A DNA stretch of 64,000 nucleotides, from the NCBI GenBank assembly GCA_003116975.1, contig BGKB01000017.1, positions 558,001 to 622,000 on the forward strand. The letters run 5' to 3'. The position numbers and the translations under genes are program-made. The stretch's first letter is position 1; each line of letters opens with the position of its first letter. The notes beneath the pieces were generated by a model. The model saw only the letters and a program-made list of their open reading frames with translations, was not told the origin of the DNA and ran no database searches. This stretch comes from Aurantiochytrium sp. KH105 (taxonomy: Eukaryota > Sar > Bigyra > Thraustochytrida > Thraustochytriidae). This document shows, piece after piece, positions 50,912 through 62,200 of this stretch.

Positions 50912-53284
50912 TCAGCGTGAAGTACGACTCTGTGAAACGGCTGCAGCCGCTGGAAATAGAGCATGAGGAAGCTTGAGGTCGTGCACGGAGACGTTGTGAG
51001 GTTGTTCATTATGAATGAGAATGACCGATGTCCTGACGTAGTCCTCAAATGGAACGACATGGATACCGTTGCCGTTGGGACGACGTCGCAAACTAAAACT
51101 CGAAGACGAGCAAACATTGCCACTATCGCCCATGCCTGCGCCTGCTTCGAGCGCTGGGTCAGGGATCCCGTCCTTGGCTTCCCAGTTTGCATCAGGTTCC
51201 GCAGTGACGCAAGGTTTGTTGTCGCGGAGCGAAGATGAGTACGCAAAGGCGCCAGTGTTGTTCACTACCTCGCATACGGCCTGACAAAGGAACTGGCCCG
51301 AATGGACGTTGGGTAAGAGTTTGCTCCCCGGCCAATTCACATTGCCCGATTTAATGTACGAAGACGTTGTCGATGTCTGTTCCGCAAGGTATATACCATT
51401 ACCATACGATGCGCCGTGACGACGGTACTTGGAATGCGAGGAAAAGTTTTTGAGACCAAGACGCACAATCGAGTGCCAGTTGCCAGCAGGACTTCCGTGA
51501 AAGGCCAAGAAGGTTCCGTGCTTGCGCTGCAAGTGACGGAATCGCGCCTCTTTCTCTGCAGGACTGAGGACCTGGAACTGGCATATCGTGGAAAGCCCAG
51601 GGATCTCCTCATCGGGTTCGAGGCATCGCAAAAAACTTCGGCAACCGCCACCAATGACCCAACCGAGAAGCGAGTAGAGCTGGCAATCGATCTTGTCAAG
51701 AAAGCTGCGCAAGGTCCCGCTTCGCGCATGCTCCCACAGAACCGTCATGGGTGGCATCCGCCTTACAAGACGCTCCACGATGCGCTTTTGGTCTGGAATG
51801 CCGGTTCCCTTGGGCGCGCAAAGTGTAATGGATGTCTCGTGGATATCCGTGAGTGCCATGGAAAGGAGGACGAGTAGAAAATCGACAACTCTCCAGTTCT
51901 CGACAAGCTCGTGTTCCACGCTTACGCCAAGCTTGAGCTCCTCTGCCTGGAAGATGCACTGATCCGCATCGCACACCGCTGGCCGGAACATTGTCATTGG
52001 AAGTGAGGACGAACACAGCATGCAACGTCCCACAATGCCTACGATGGTGGACCTGACGAGATTCCCTAGGTCTGAAAGCTCGACAAGTCCGTGGGTGCGC
52101 TTGTCTCTGCCTTTCGAGTCTTCGCCTCCAGTGTGTGTCCACGTGGGCATGAAAGAGCCCACACGTGTACTCAAAGAGGCGAATTGTGGCGAGGATTGTT
52201 TTCGCGACGCCTGCTTTCGATCTTCCTCGCGTTCGTGCTTGGACGCGTACTGCTTCTGGCGCAGTCTGTCCTGAATGATCCAGTTCATAGAACTCTGCAG
52301 GCTATCACGCTTCAGGTCCGGTGGGAACGCGCTCTCGAAGATACCGAGTCCAACGTTGGGAAATTCTCGAACAAGACCAAAACACTGCACGTTCTCCCAG
52401 GTCAAGCTATAGTTGGCCTTGAAGAGCACGCGCACGACGACGTGTTTTGCGTTGCTTTTTTCTGCTTCGGTCTCACACAAGGCCTGCAAACCTTTAAGTT
52501 GCACCTTTGTAAGATTGCTCGTGTCGCGCATGTCGACTTCGATCCATATCCAGGAAATGTTGCTACTTAGTGCGTAGAACGCGCCGCGATAGCCGTGTGG
52601 CAGGTCTGCGCACGCTTTGCTGAGGTTGGCTTCGAGTTTTCCGGGACCAAGCCACAGTCGTCCTTCTTCCCGCATTCTGTTGATCCATTCGTGCGTCACG
52701 CCGAGTTCGTGCGCGGCGCAAATTGCAGCCTCGCTCATTTCCACCACGGCACTGCCCTGCTCATCGCCTTCGCCTTCGCCTTCGTCTTCATCTTCATACA
52801 CAATGTCCATGTCATCGTCATCTTCCAGCTCGAAACTGACTGCGCTTTCTTTCGCGGCGTCCTCGTCATTGCATGCCGCTGCGTTGTCCTCGGGCTCACC
52901 ACTCGTCGTACGCTGCGACGCCGCCACTCCTGAGGCCGGCGAAAAAAAGTCAAATAATGCGGAGAAGCGACGCTTCTTCCTTGCTGTGGACGGTTTCGTC
53001 TTGTTCTGAACAGTCTCACTCTGCACCAAATCATTCACGCTTCCTGACTTGATCGCTTGCAGTACATTGAAGTCCTCTTCCTCGTCTTCACTCGCATCGC
53101 CATTGGGGCTCTCGTGAGACAAGATCGTCTCAAGGCTCTCTTGCGAAGCATTGCGAGACGGCATTTGGGCGGACATTAAACGCAGTGACGACAGCGCAGG
53201 CGAATTTGGCGACGTAGCTGCCGCCGCTGCCGCCGTCGCCGCCGATGGAGACACAGAAATCGAGGACTGCGTCGAGAAATTCAT
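50912..53284 (-). CDS. PARP6/PARP8-like ADP-ribosyltransferase
   Basis: 790 residues from ATG 53284. The N-terminal ~190 residues are Ser/Ala-rich then strongly acidic (runs of E/D). A middle domain (about 210-370) precedes the PARP6/8-type region SSLPMTMFRPAVCDADQCIFQAEELKLG and WRVVDFLLVLLSMAL. The catalytic fold is at the C-terminus: the H position is in TFLAFHGSPAGNW, the Y position in YGNGIYLAEQ, and the late segment VRTSVILIHNE takes the third position with a non-Glu residue. That makes mono-ADP-ribosylation more likely than poly-, as in PARP6/8. The substrate is NAD+; targets unknown. It lies 0.83 kb from a TIR-bearing receptor gene in the same orientation. Confidence 0.85.
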   Translation of the reverse strand: MNFSTQSSISVSPSAATAAAAAATSPNSPALSSLRLMSAQMPSRNASQESLETILSHESPNGDASEDEEEDFNVLQAIKSGSVNDLVQSETVQNKTKPSTARKKRRFSALFDFFSPASGVAASQRTTSGEPEDNAAACNDEDAAKESAVSFELEDDDDMDIVYEDEDEGEGEGDEQGSAVVEMSEAAICAAHELGVTHEWINRMREEGRLWLGPGKLEANLSKACADLPHGYRGAFYALSSNISWIWIEVDMRDTSNLTKVQLKGLQALCETEAEKSNAKHVVVRVLFKANYSLTWENVQCFGLVREFPNVGLGIFESAFPPDLKRDSLQSSMNWIIQDRLRQKQYASKHEREEDRKQASRKQSSPQFASLSTRVGSFMPTWTHTGGEDSKGRDKRTHGLVELSDLGNLVRSTIVGIVGRCMLCSSSLPMTMFRPAVCDADQCIFQAEELKLGVSVEHELVENWRVVDFLLVLLSMALTDIHETSITLCAPKGTGIPDQKRIVERLVRRMPPMTVLWEHARSGTLRSFLDKIDCQLYSLLGWVIGGGCRSFLRCLEPDEEIPGLSTICQFQVLSPAEKEARFRHLQRKHGTFLAFHGSPAGNWHSIVRLGLKNFSSHSKYRRHGASYGNGIYLAEQTSTTSSYIKSGNVNWPGSKLLPNVHSGQFLCQAVCEVVNNTGAFAYSSSLRDNKPCVTAEPDANWEAKDGIPDPALEAGAGMGDSGNVCSSSSFSLRRRPNGNGIHVVPFEDYVRTSVILIHNEQPHNVSVHDLKLPHALFPAAAAVSQSRTSR

Positions 53285-54115
53285 TCCTTCTTGGCAAGGA
53301 TTCTTTCGCGGAGAACTCGACTCTTCATGCAATAAAATACTGGCAACAGACCGTGCGTTCTTGGGGCAAACGCGCAGCAAGGATGCAAAGCAAGAGGCGA
53401 GTCCCTGCGCGCCCCCCCTGCGCAAACGCGGACGCGGGCCTTTGGCCTAAAGTTCTTGTTTGAGAACAACGAAATCTCCGCGGCTGGGCTCGCTTGCTCT
53501 CCGCCACTGTGCGCGCGCGCGCGCGTCTGGAGAGAAAAGTCAGATGCGCGGGGTGAAGACGCACGCAAGCTCGATCGCGCGGGGTGAAGACGCACGCGGC
53601 GGAGTCGCCCCGCTCCGCCCCGCCCCGGTGCGTCCGCGCTCTTGCACTTTGTTACCAGTTTGCTGGTTGGAGAACTCGCGCAAGATAATTGCTGATTGTG
53701 GAGAACTCGATTTATACCATTTTATGGTACCAAACGAGAAACCCCAGGCGAGAGTCTTTGCTTCTAAAGCTTAACTTTTTTTCTCGCTTCCTTGCTTGCT
53801 TTCTTCAGTAGCGTTGACTCGTCGAAATATCCGGACATTCCCTCCACCTGCTCATTGGTCTTGTTGGATGACGCACCCAGAACTTCTTTCTTTCGTCGCG
53901 ACATTCGGGAACCTCGAAAGTTTCACAAAAGAAATTCCCAATTTCTTTGAGCGGAGCTCATCATTATCATCATCATCATCAACAACAACAACAACAACAA
54001 TAACAACGAGATCATCATCTTCTTCTTGATTGTTTTCTTTTGCAAGAGATACTGTGATTCGATCTCTTCGAGCGACCACATGCAACCAAGTAAGAGCAAG
54101 ATTATTTCAATAATT
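53285..54115. other. Spacer with CAT/CAA triplets
   Basis: Contains tcatcatcatcatcaacaac (about 53970) triplets in the 3' flank of the WD40-Roc-COR-TIR gene. No gene recognised. Confidence 0.5.
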
Positions 54116-57100
54116 TTAACACGCATCAATGCGCGCAATAAGTTCTTCATAAAAAGCTTCAGCCAGGTAATGGCGACGCTGAAACGGCATGGACTCCGTC
54201 TCGCGAAAGAGGTGTTTGGCAGCGTCCGGGGCAGACTTGATGTAATTGGAAATAGTATCGAAGCCGAATCGATCCGGATCGCTCTCGTGCACGAGCAACA
54301 CAGGCTTTTCTTCCTGCAGTGCTGTTTCCAGCTCAATGCGCACGGCGCCCTCAAAAACGGTCTTGGAGAGGAAAAGAAGATAGCACTTTGACGCACGAAT
54401 GCCGCGACGCATAGCGTCCTCTGCCAGATTGCCCTGGCTCTCCTGATCGAGCCAGACCTTGATGCCTCGATTCTTCAGTTTCTCCGCCATGAGGTTGCAT
54501 GCGTCGCCGGCTTCCTTCTGTCGGTGGCTCAAAAAGACGTGGTATTCGAGACCAGCACCCAGCCGTCGAACTGACGCCAGCTCCACATGACCCGTATCGT
54601 GCTCGTCTTCTGTAAGTGAACCGTCCGTGAAAAACGGTTCAAAGTCAGCGACGCGAGCATTGCCCAGGCCCACTGACGCAACGGCGACAGCATTCGCATC
54701 GCGAGACTCGACCAAAGTATCGTACTCGACGCGAACGAGCGGGTTTGGGGGCGACTGCAAATGCAGCTGCCAGGGCAGGTCCTTGAAAACGGCGTCACGA
54801 GCCCCGCGAAACATGCTAATGAGCGTCTTCAGCGTGCTGGCAGGGTTTTCCGTTCCAGGCACCATGATGAGGCGAATCTGATTGCCCGTTTCCTCGAGTG
54901 CGAATTCGGACAAGCCAAAACGAATAATGGCTTGCTGGCCGGCAAGTCGTGGAGTGCCCACACGCGTGCTCGACTCGCCACTACGCTCGGCACATAGTGA
55001 AAGAAGACGCGCAAAGACGCCATCAGGGAGATAGAACTCGGAAAAGTCCAGCACGCAGGTCAACCCATTCGAGAGACTGGCAATGTCGCGTTGTATACCG
55101 CTGTCCCTCGAGTTCTTGAGCAAACTGCTCACGAGGTAAAGTGTCTCATTTCGGCGGTGTCTCGGCAGCGACCTCTCTGGGAACTTCCAGTTGGACGAGA
55201 GCATGGTGTCGCGCATGAACTCCTCGAGGTAGACGACCTCTTCGCCATCCCATAGAAAATCGAGCAAAGTGCGCGTAGCGATGCCCTTGCGACGCAAGAG
55301 CACAAAGTCGTCCTCGAGTTCGAGATCGGCAAGCCTTTCGTCAAAGTAAATCTCCTGCACGTGGATTTCGTCCGCAAGCACTCGTGCCAGCTTGTCCAAG
55401 AGCCATTGCGGGTTCAAGACCACCTTGTCGTGCAAGGTGTCGGTGGCGCGCAGGTGAACGAGCATACCGAGCTCGTGGAAAAACTTGAGAAGCTCGTCTG
55501 TTTGGTCGCCAGCGTGATACTGGTCCGCCAATTCCTGTACCGTTGCGAAGGGCACGTGGTCGTATTCAAGCTTCATGAGGTCGTCGATGACCTTGAGCCA
55601 GCGCAACGAGATCTTTTGCGAGACGGACTCGAGCTTTGATGCGGACTTTTCAACAGCGCGGCGTAGCTCGACGGCACGATCTGCCGCAGAGCTCATGTTG
55701 TCGATCGGAAAAAAGCTCAGTTTTTGCGCTTGGTTTTTGACGAGCTTGACACCACGCAGCGCTTCGAGGGCATCCCGCAGAAGTTTTTCTACAGTCTGCA
55801 GACTGCCACGGTTGGAGGCTTGGTCGTAGTGCGTTCCGACCAAAAGGACAGGGGCCTTGGGCGCGTGCAACCTGACGGAGTTGAGCCAAAAGGACAAATA
55901 CTCCAAAGCTTGATCTTGCTTGGTGAGGAGTTCCTGCATGTCAAAGACGAGCATGAAGATGCCCTCACGCGTGAGGAAAATGTGGTGCAGCGCGTAAAAG
56001 ACCTCCTGACCCGCATAGTCCCAAATCGTAAAGTAGATCTTCTGGCCTGACTGCGTCTTGCCGGCCATGGTCTCGATCTCCGCAATGTCGAACCGCCGCG
56101 CCACCTCGGCCTCAGGCACCAGTTCCACCTGCACCTCTGCAACAAAGGGTTGCACCGCAGAAGAGCGTCGGCGCCCTGAGACGAGATCCGACGCCTTGCG
56201 GCTGATGCGCTTAGGCAGTGATTGCCGCTTCTTGCTCGCCGCTTGCTCCTGCATGCGCAGCGCCGCCACGCGATACGCCTGGCGTTCAAATCCGCTATCA
56301 AGGTCCTCGATCTCATTCCAGGACTCTGCATCGGTGCGCTTGAGCTCGACGCCCACCGTCGAGATGTGCTCCGCCACGGGCTTCATGCCCAGCAGCGAGC
56401 GCACCGTGGACGTCTTGCCGGCGGCGGCCTGGCCGACGACCATGAGCTTGCAGCGGCCCAGCTCCGCGGGGTCCCCGTTCACCAGCGCCGCCTTGAGCGC
56501 CTCCTCCGCCGCCGGAGTAGTCGCGGTGGCGCCGAGCACTCCCTCGATGGGCCGCACGGCCTCCGTGCCGTCCAGCACGCGCGTCGAGGCGCCCGTCTCC
56601 GCGTCCCAGATGCGCACGCTCTGGTCGAAAGACCCGCTCGCGATCTTCGACCCCACGAGAGAGACCGACTGCACCCAGTCCGAGTGTCCCCGCAAGACGT
56701 GCAGCGCGTCTCCGCTGCGCGCGTCCCAGAGTCTGACCGTGTTGTCCCAGGACCCGCTCAGGATGCGGTCTCCCTCGAGCGCGACAGAGAACACCGTGTT
56801 GGTGTGTCCTTCGAGCACGTGCAGGAGCTGGAAGGAAGGCACGGCGTAGACCCTCACCTTGTTGTCGGACCCGCTCACCACGCGCTGCGCGTCGATCGCG
56901 ACCGCGTTGACCACGCGTGTCGCCTCGGTGAGGACGTGGCGTGGGTCGCCGCTGACCCGGTCGAAGACGCGCACGGTGTAGCCGCTCAACCCGGCCACGA
57001 GCAGGTTCTTGTGGGCGGCAACGCTGCGCACGCTCGCTTCGGCGTCGATCCTCAAGGTCTCTCGGCCGCTGATCTTGTCCCAGACGCGGACGGTCTTGTC

Positions 57101-57409
57101 CTCGGATCCGGAGATGATCTCGTTGCCGTCGAAGACGACGCTCAAGACATTGCCGGTGTGGCCCTCCAGGGCGTGCAGGACGGAGGCGGTGGCCAGGTCG
57201 ATCAGAAAGAGGCCGCCTTCTTGAGTCCCCACGGCGGCGAGGTTGCCCTGCACGGCCACGGTGTTGGCCTCTTTGTTATTGCGCGTCTTCATCTCCGAGA
57301 CGAGGGCGCCGTCCTTGCTCCAGGCGCGCAGGAAGCCGTCCCAGCTGGCAGCAAGCACGAGGTCGGCGGACTGCGCGACGCCGAGCACGTAGCCTTGGAT
57401 GCGGCCCAT
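54116..57409 (-). CDS. WD40-Roc-COR-TIR receptor (intronless)
   Basis: 1097 residues from ATG 57409 (gccgccATGGG). A WD40 propeller of about seven blades (1-280; SGSEDKTVRVWD, SGSWDNTVRLWD, SGSFDQSVRIWD) is followed by a Roc GTPase: P-loop GQAAAGKT (326-333), G3 WDYAGQE (about 463-469), G4 GTHYDQ. The COR domain follows (ISLRWLKVIDDL, LNPQWLLDKLARV, YLPDGVFARLL). The TIR is at the C-terminus (about 965-1090: YHVFLSHRQ, IKVWLDQES, then RIELETALQEEKP with a Glu at the NADase position). The core is closely related to the LRR gene 2 kb upstream, but the sensor differs. A ~90-residue basic insert separates Roc G2 from G3. Expected to oligomerise through Roc-COR and signal by TIR; biological trigger unknown. 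Confidence 0.93.
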   Translation of the reverse strand: MGRIQGYVLGVAQSADLVLAASWDGFLRAWSKDGALVSEMKTRNNKEANTVAVQGNLAAVGTQEGGLFLIDLATASVLHALEGHTGNVLSVVFDGNEIISGSEDKTVRVWDKISGRETLRIDAEASVRSVAAHKNLLVAGLSGYTVRVFDRVSGDPRHVLTEATRVVNAVAIDAQRVVSGSDNKVRVYAVPSFQLLHVLEGHTNTVFSVALEGDRILSGSWDNTVRLWDARSGDALHVLRGHSDWVQSVSLVGSKIASGSFDQSVRIWDAETGASTRVLDGTEAVRPIEGVLGATATTPAAEEALKAALVNGDPAELGRCKLMVVGQAAAGKTSTVRSLLGMKPVAEHISTVGVELKRTDAESWNEIEDLDSGFERQAYRVAALRMQEQAASKKRQSLPKRISRKASDLVSGRRRSSAVQPFVAEVQVELVPEAEVARRFDIAEIETMAGKTQSGQKIYFTIWDYAGQEVFYALHHIFLTREGIFMLVFDMQELLTKQDQALEYLSFWLNSVRLHAPKAPVLLVGTHYDQASNRGSLQTVEKLLRDALEALRGVKLVKNQAQKLSFFPIDNMSSAADRAVELRRAVEKSASKLESVSQKISLRWLKVIDDLMKLEYDHVPFATVQELADQYHAGDQTDELLKFFHELGMLVHLRATDTLHDKVVLNPQWLLDKLARVLADEIHVQEIYFDERLADLELEDDFVLLRRKGIATRTLLDFLWDGEEVVYLEEFMRDTMLSSNWKFPERSLPRHRRNETLYLVSSLLKNSRDSGIQRDIASLSNGLTCVLDFSEFYLPDGVFARLLSLCAERSGESSTRVGTPRLAGQQAIIRFGLSEFALEETGNQIRLIMVPGTENPASTLKTLISMFRGARDAVFKDLPWQLHLQSPPNPLVRVEYDTLVESRDANAVAVASVGLGNARVADFEPFFTDGSLTEDEHDTGHVELASVRRLGAGLEYHVFLSHRQKEAGDACNLMAEKLKNRGIKVWLDQESQGNLAEDAMRRGIRASKCYLLFLSKTVFEGAVRIELETALQEEKPVLLVHESDPDRFGFDTISNYIKSAPDAAKHLFRETESMPFQRRHYLAEAFYEELIARIDAC

Positions 57410-57709
57410 GGCGGCAACGGCGGCGAGGGGAGCGAGGGCGGGCGGGCGGGCAAGCGGCGTGAAGAAGCGGCGCGAGCGACTGCGGCTGCGGCGAGAAGGG
57501 CCGAGAAAGAAAGCAGAGAGAGAAAGAGACTCGGGGCGAGGAAAGAAAAGATGGGAGAGAGGGGAGAGAGAGCCTGGGCTGCCTGCTGATGCGATTCCGC
57601 CTTGGCGCGTTCTCCGCGGGGGGCGCGCACGGACGGAGCGTGCCGCGGCGGCGCCCGTGCGCGGGGTCGCGGGAGGGGGGTGCTGGCTTGCGCCTTGCGC
57701 GCCTGCTTG

Positions 57710-57745
<36 letters not shown>

Positions 57746-58234
57746 CCGCGCGGTCAAGCCTTGCGCGCAGGGGCGAAAGGGAGCTTAGGTGTTTGGGCGA
57801 AGGCCGAGCGTGTGCACACGCTGGCACGCGCGGACGGTGCACACGCGCTGGCTGGCTCAGGCTGGCCTGGCTGGCCTGGAGAAGTGCGCAGCCTGCGACC
57901 CACATGCCATCAACGATCATCAACGCGGCCAACAGAAATGCAAGCGAACAACTGTGCGATGTTCGAGATGCCGAAACATTAATCCAGGCTTGACATGAAC
58001 GAAAATAGAACATTCATGGCATGTCTTCTGAACGCAGGCCTAAAATCTCCTGGTGAAAATGACTGTTTCTGATCAGAAGGGGGCATGCATCTCTCACTCT
58101 AGGAGTAATCTAATTCACATTTTCATTCAAACGTTTTCATAGGAGTAGTAGTCAGATGGAACAAGATTGCAAGCAGTCAAATTTCTTCTTGAGATCAGCA
58201 CTTCGAAGTGCATTAGAATTCCACCATTGGCACA
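57410..58234. other. 5' flank of the WD40-Roc-COR-TIR gene
   Basis: GC-rich, with a (CCTG)n tract at 57708-57747. The receptor frame stays open upstream through it but there is no conserved sequence, so I treat it as untranslated. Confidence 0.5.
57708..57747. repeat. (CCTG)n microsatellite
   Basis: About ten uninterrupted cctg units. Confidence 0.95.
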
Positions 58235-59191
58235 TCATGATTTTTTTGGCTTGACATAAAGCTTTGTGACTTGTGCTTGTTGCTTAACGCTCAACAGCTT
58301 GAAGGTCCTACGATCACTCCCTTTTCCTTGATTGAAAAGATTGCAAAACCGAACAAGTAGGGCACATCTTTGCATGAAGGTCCTCCCCTCATCCATCTGT
58401 GCCGGCTTAAGATCTGTTTTCACTTCCGCTGGCGATACATGGATTTCTTCAATGGGCCCTTCTGTTTTCGGACTTCCTCCTCATTGGGCCGCACGGCCTC
58501 CGGGGTCTGAGAAATGTGAGCCAAGGCCTGAGACGTCGTGCATGGCGGGCCCGTCGTCCAGGTTGAAGGCTGAAGGGAGAGGTGTGGCGGTGAGATCAAA
58601 GGCCGAGCCCCAGCCAGAGTTATCGTTGGTGGGATCGCGCGTGGACCTGGAAACGTATGGCGCGTTGAGCGACATGAGCTTGCCGGGGATATCGCTGGGG
58701 AAGATACCATCATGGGGACGAAAGTGCATATTGTCCAGCTCACTCAATGTGTGGCCGTTGCCATGGCCACTATTGCTGCTGCTGCAGCTCCCCGAGCTGG
58801 CGCTTCGAGGGTGCATGCCGAGAACCTCGTTCCAAGACCTTCGTGCCGTCAAGCACGCGCGTCTCTGCGCCCGTCTCCGCGTCCCAGATGCGCACGCTCT
58901 TGTTGCGAGATCCGCTCACGATCTCCGACCCGAAGAGAGAGATCGACTGCACCCAGATCGAGTGTCCTTGCAAGACGCGCAGCGCGTCTCCGCTGCGCGC
59001 GTCCCAGAGTTGTCCCAGGACCCGCTCACGATGCGGTCTCCCTCGAGCGCGACAGAGCGCACCCAGTTGGTGTGTCCTTCGAGCACGTGGACGAGCTCGA
59101 AGGAAGGCACGGCGTAGACCCTCACCTGGTCGTCGTTCGACCCGCTCACCATGCGCTGCGCGTCGATCGCGACCGCGTAGAGGACTTCCAC
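58235..59191 (-). pseudogene. Degenerate WD40 fragment from the neighbouring receptor
   Basis: 58785-59191 (minus) aligns with WD40 blades of the 54116-57409 gene: AVAIDAQRMVSGS, VRVYAVPSFELVHVLEGHTNWVRSVALEGDRIVSGSWDN and later SVRIWDAETGAETRVLDGT. A 10-base deletion relative to the intact copy, in the codons after SWDN (near 59015), shifts the frame. About 330 bases of unrelated but coding-like sequence separate DGT from a remnant PEAVRP (about 58495), which matches EAVRP following the propeller in the intact gene. Downstream to 58235 is a short Lys-rich frame (TEGPIEEIHVSPAEVKTD) ending at a stop. No Roc, COR or TIR sequence is attached. It could alternatively be a spliced small WD40 gene; pseudogene is favoured by the shift. 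Confidence 0.7.
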
Positions 59192-59240
59192 GTCTTTTCT
59201 TTCTCCTCGTTTCTCACTTTTCCCTGCTAGAATGAGTCAT

Positions 59241-62200
59241 CTAGACAGTGGTCGCACATCGTCGAATGAGCTCACGGAAGAAGCTGTCCTCCTCGTACCA
59301 CTTGCGTCGCACAGGGAGCGACTCTTCCTCGATGAGGAGATTTTTGCAAAAGTCAGGCGTTGAAGTGATGTACTCGCTAAAGCTCGTGTAGCTGAGACGG
59401 TGGGTGTCCGGCTCGTGCACCAAGACGATCGGCTTTTTGGCCTCCAAGGCACAGCGCAATTCCGCTTTGACTGCTTTGCTCTTGAAAATGCCCTCGGTAA
59501 GAACGAGAACATAGGTTCGCGTGCGTCGCACGCCATCGAGCATGGCTTCCTGGTTCAATTTGTCTTTGTGAGACTGGTCGAACCAAACCTTGACGCCGCG
59601 GTTCTCAAGCTTCAGTCGCAACGTCTCGGCAAGGTCGCCGCCCGTTGATTGCACATGACTCAAAAACACGTGCGTGTCCTCGTCCGGCCCAAGGGATGAC
59701 ACTGCCTTGGCGCGAGGTACTGCGGGGCCATCCTCATCGGTATCCAGAGCCCCGATCTGCTCGACGAAAAAGGGCTCGAACTCGCTCACCGTAGCCACTC
59801 TTTTGCTGTTACGCCCTCGCAGACGAGCGCGAAACTTGCCTTCGCTTCGAGCCTTGGTAATCTTTGCGTAGGAGACGAGCACACGCGACGTTGGGCTCTC
59901 GAGGAGAAGGTCCCAAGGAAGTCCACGAAAGACGGTTTCTTCCTGCTCGCGGAACATGGACACGAGCAGCTTGATCACCATCGCTGGGCGCTCGGCCTCT
60001 CTGGCGAGACTTACCCGGACGACATTCTCCCTCACGGAAAGGAGAAAGTTGTTGATGCCGAAGGACATCATAGCCTGTTCACTGCCGAGCAATGGGGCCA
60101 TGGGCTCGTCGTCGCCAATCACACTTGGGCGTGCCGCGTACTCTGCACACTGTGCTACAAGCCGATGAAAAACCCCTCGCGGCAAAAAGAATTCGGAAAA
60201 GTCGAGCTCGCACGAGAGACCGGGCTCAAAGTCCTCGGTGTCGACCTCTCGCGAAAAGGTCGACAACAGACCCGAGACGAGAAAGTCTTCATTCGAGCCA
60301 GCCTCATGTGCAAAGTGCCACGGACAGAGAAGCATATTAGCGTCCATGAATTCGAGCAAAAAGTCAACTGCCTCGTTGCCCCACAACCACGCAAGCAGCC
60401 GCCGAGATGCAATGCAGTGATCGCGCAGACGCTCGAAGTCTGACATCAAGCCGCTGGCCTTGAGGTCTGCGTCATAGAAAAACTTCTGCGCATGCAGGTC
60501 ATCCGCGATGACGCGCGCTAGCTTGTCAACAAGCCATTGAGGATCGATGACGATGAAACGCTCCAGCGTTTGCGAGCCGCGAAGGTGCACAACGACACCA
60601 AGACCATGAAAAAAGGAGAGCATGGCGTCGACGTCGCGGCGCGGCAGACCGTATGCTGCGGCCAAGTCAACGATATCCTCAAAGGACATGTACGGAGCGT
60701 GGCTATTCAAGAGATCTTCGTGAACCTTGAGCCATGCAAGCGGAACCCTTTTTTTCACATACGACTGTGCCATCGCAGTCGCTGCAATGAGTGTGCGAAG
60801 ACTTGCGGCTCGATTCGGATCCGTGTCTGTGTTGTCAACGGGGACAAAGATCAAATCGCCCTCGGGCCGTATCAGAGTGCCTCGCGTCCTCTTAAGGCAA
60901 TTGGCCTCGAGAAGCTTCTGGTTGACTTGGCTAACATCGCGCACTTGGTCTTTGTGCGTGCCGACAAGAAGCACGGGAGCGTCAGGCGCATGCATCCTGA
61001 TGCTATTGAACCAGAAATGTAGACTCTTCAGGGCTTCCTCCTGTGTTGCGAGTTTCCCATAGGCTTCTTCCGAAAGAGAGTCCTCGAACATCTCTTTTCC
61101 AACAATCTCTCGCATGTCGAAAACGACGAGGTAGAGGCCTTTGTCCGTGAGGAAGATGTGATGAAGAGCGTAAAACACCTCCTGTCCGCCATAGTCCCAT
61201 ATCGTAAAGCTTACGCGCGTCTCTGATGAAATCGAGCTCTGAAGTAGTAGCTGTTCGTCTTCCGTAATGGAAAACTTGCGAACGACCTCCTCCGAGGAGA
61301 GAAGCGCCTTATGTCGTGGAGAAGCTTCCAAATGTAATGCAGGCTTGGGCTCCGAAGCCACGCCAGGTAGCTCCTGCGAAGACGATGGCAGGGGCGGCGG
61401 GGCCGACGGCACATCGTGTAAAGGTGCATCGAGCTGTTGTGCATCAGACATGTCTGCAAGCTCGCGCAAACGGCGAGCAGCAGCAAAACGCACCTGCGCG
61501 GAAAATTCACCTTGGTCTGACGCTACTTCTCTCCAGTCGTGCGCCCTCGTCCGATGAACATCGGCAACTTCGGTGGATCGATGTTCGTGAATCGGCGATT
61601 GGCCCAACAGAGACCGAACCGTCGAAGTCTTCCCTGCGGCGCCGCGGCCAACAATCATAAGTTTGGCTCGACCCCAGGGATGGGCGTCGCCGTGAGAGAT
61701 GACCGCATGGACAGCGTCAAGCCATGGAGCATCATCTTCTGTGGAACCATAATGTTGGAGACGACCTGCTCGTGCTTTGTTCTTTCCTAGAATGAACTTG
61801 ATCTTGTCCACGGCATCGAGCAGCGTCATGCGAAAGTTGCTGGCCAGACTGCGATATCAAATTTGCGTGAGTACACGATTTCGCAAACCTTTCTTGGTTG
61901 CAAGACAGCGCAACGTACTCTAGTTTTCGTAGCGAGCGAGTTTTTTCGCACGATTTGGCGAGAGCGCTGACGCCTTCATCACCAATGTCATTGTTACGAA
62001 GACTGTGCAAAGAGAAGGAGTTGTGTTTTCAAAGTGAGCATATGTTTCATCTTCCCCGTGTATCGCGTGCGCCAACGTACGAAAGTTTTTGCAGGGTCGA
62101 GTTGCATGCCAGCGCGTCGGCCATGGCCTTGGATCCTGTGTCGCCGATCTTGTTGTATGCAAGCCTGTACCGGGAACGTGAGTTAGCACGCCATATGATT

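Noticed and set aside
57410-57757. Upstream extension of the WD40-Roc-COR-TIR gene
   Set aside because: Codes for a repeated Gln-Ala-Gly-Arg tract from a CCTG microsatellite; the good Kozak ATG is 57409.
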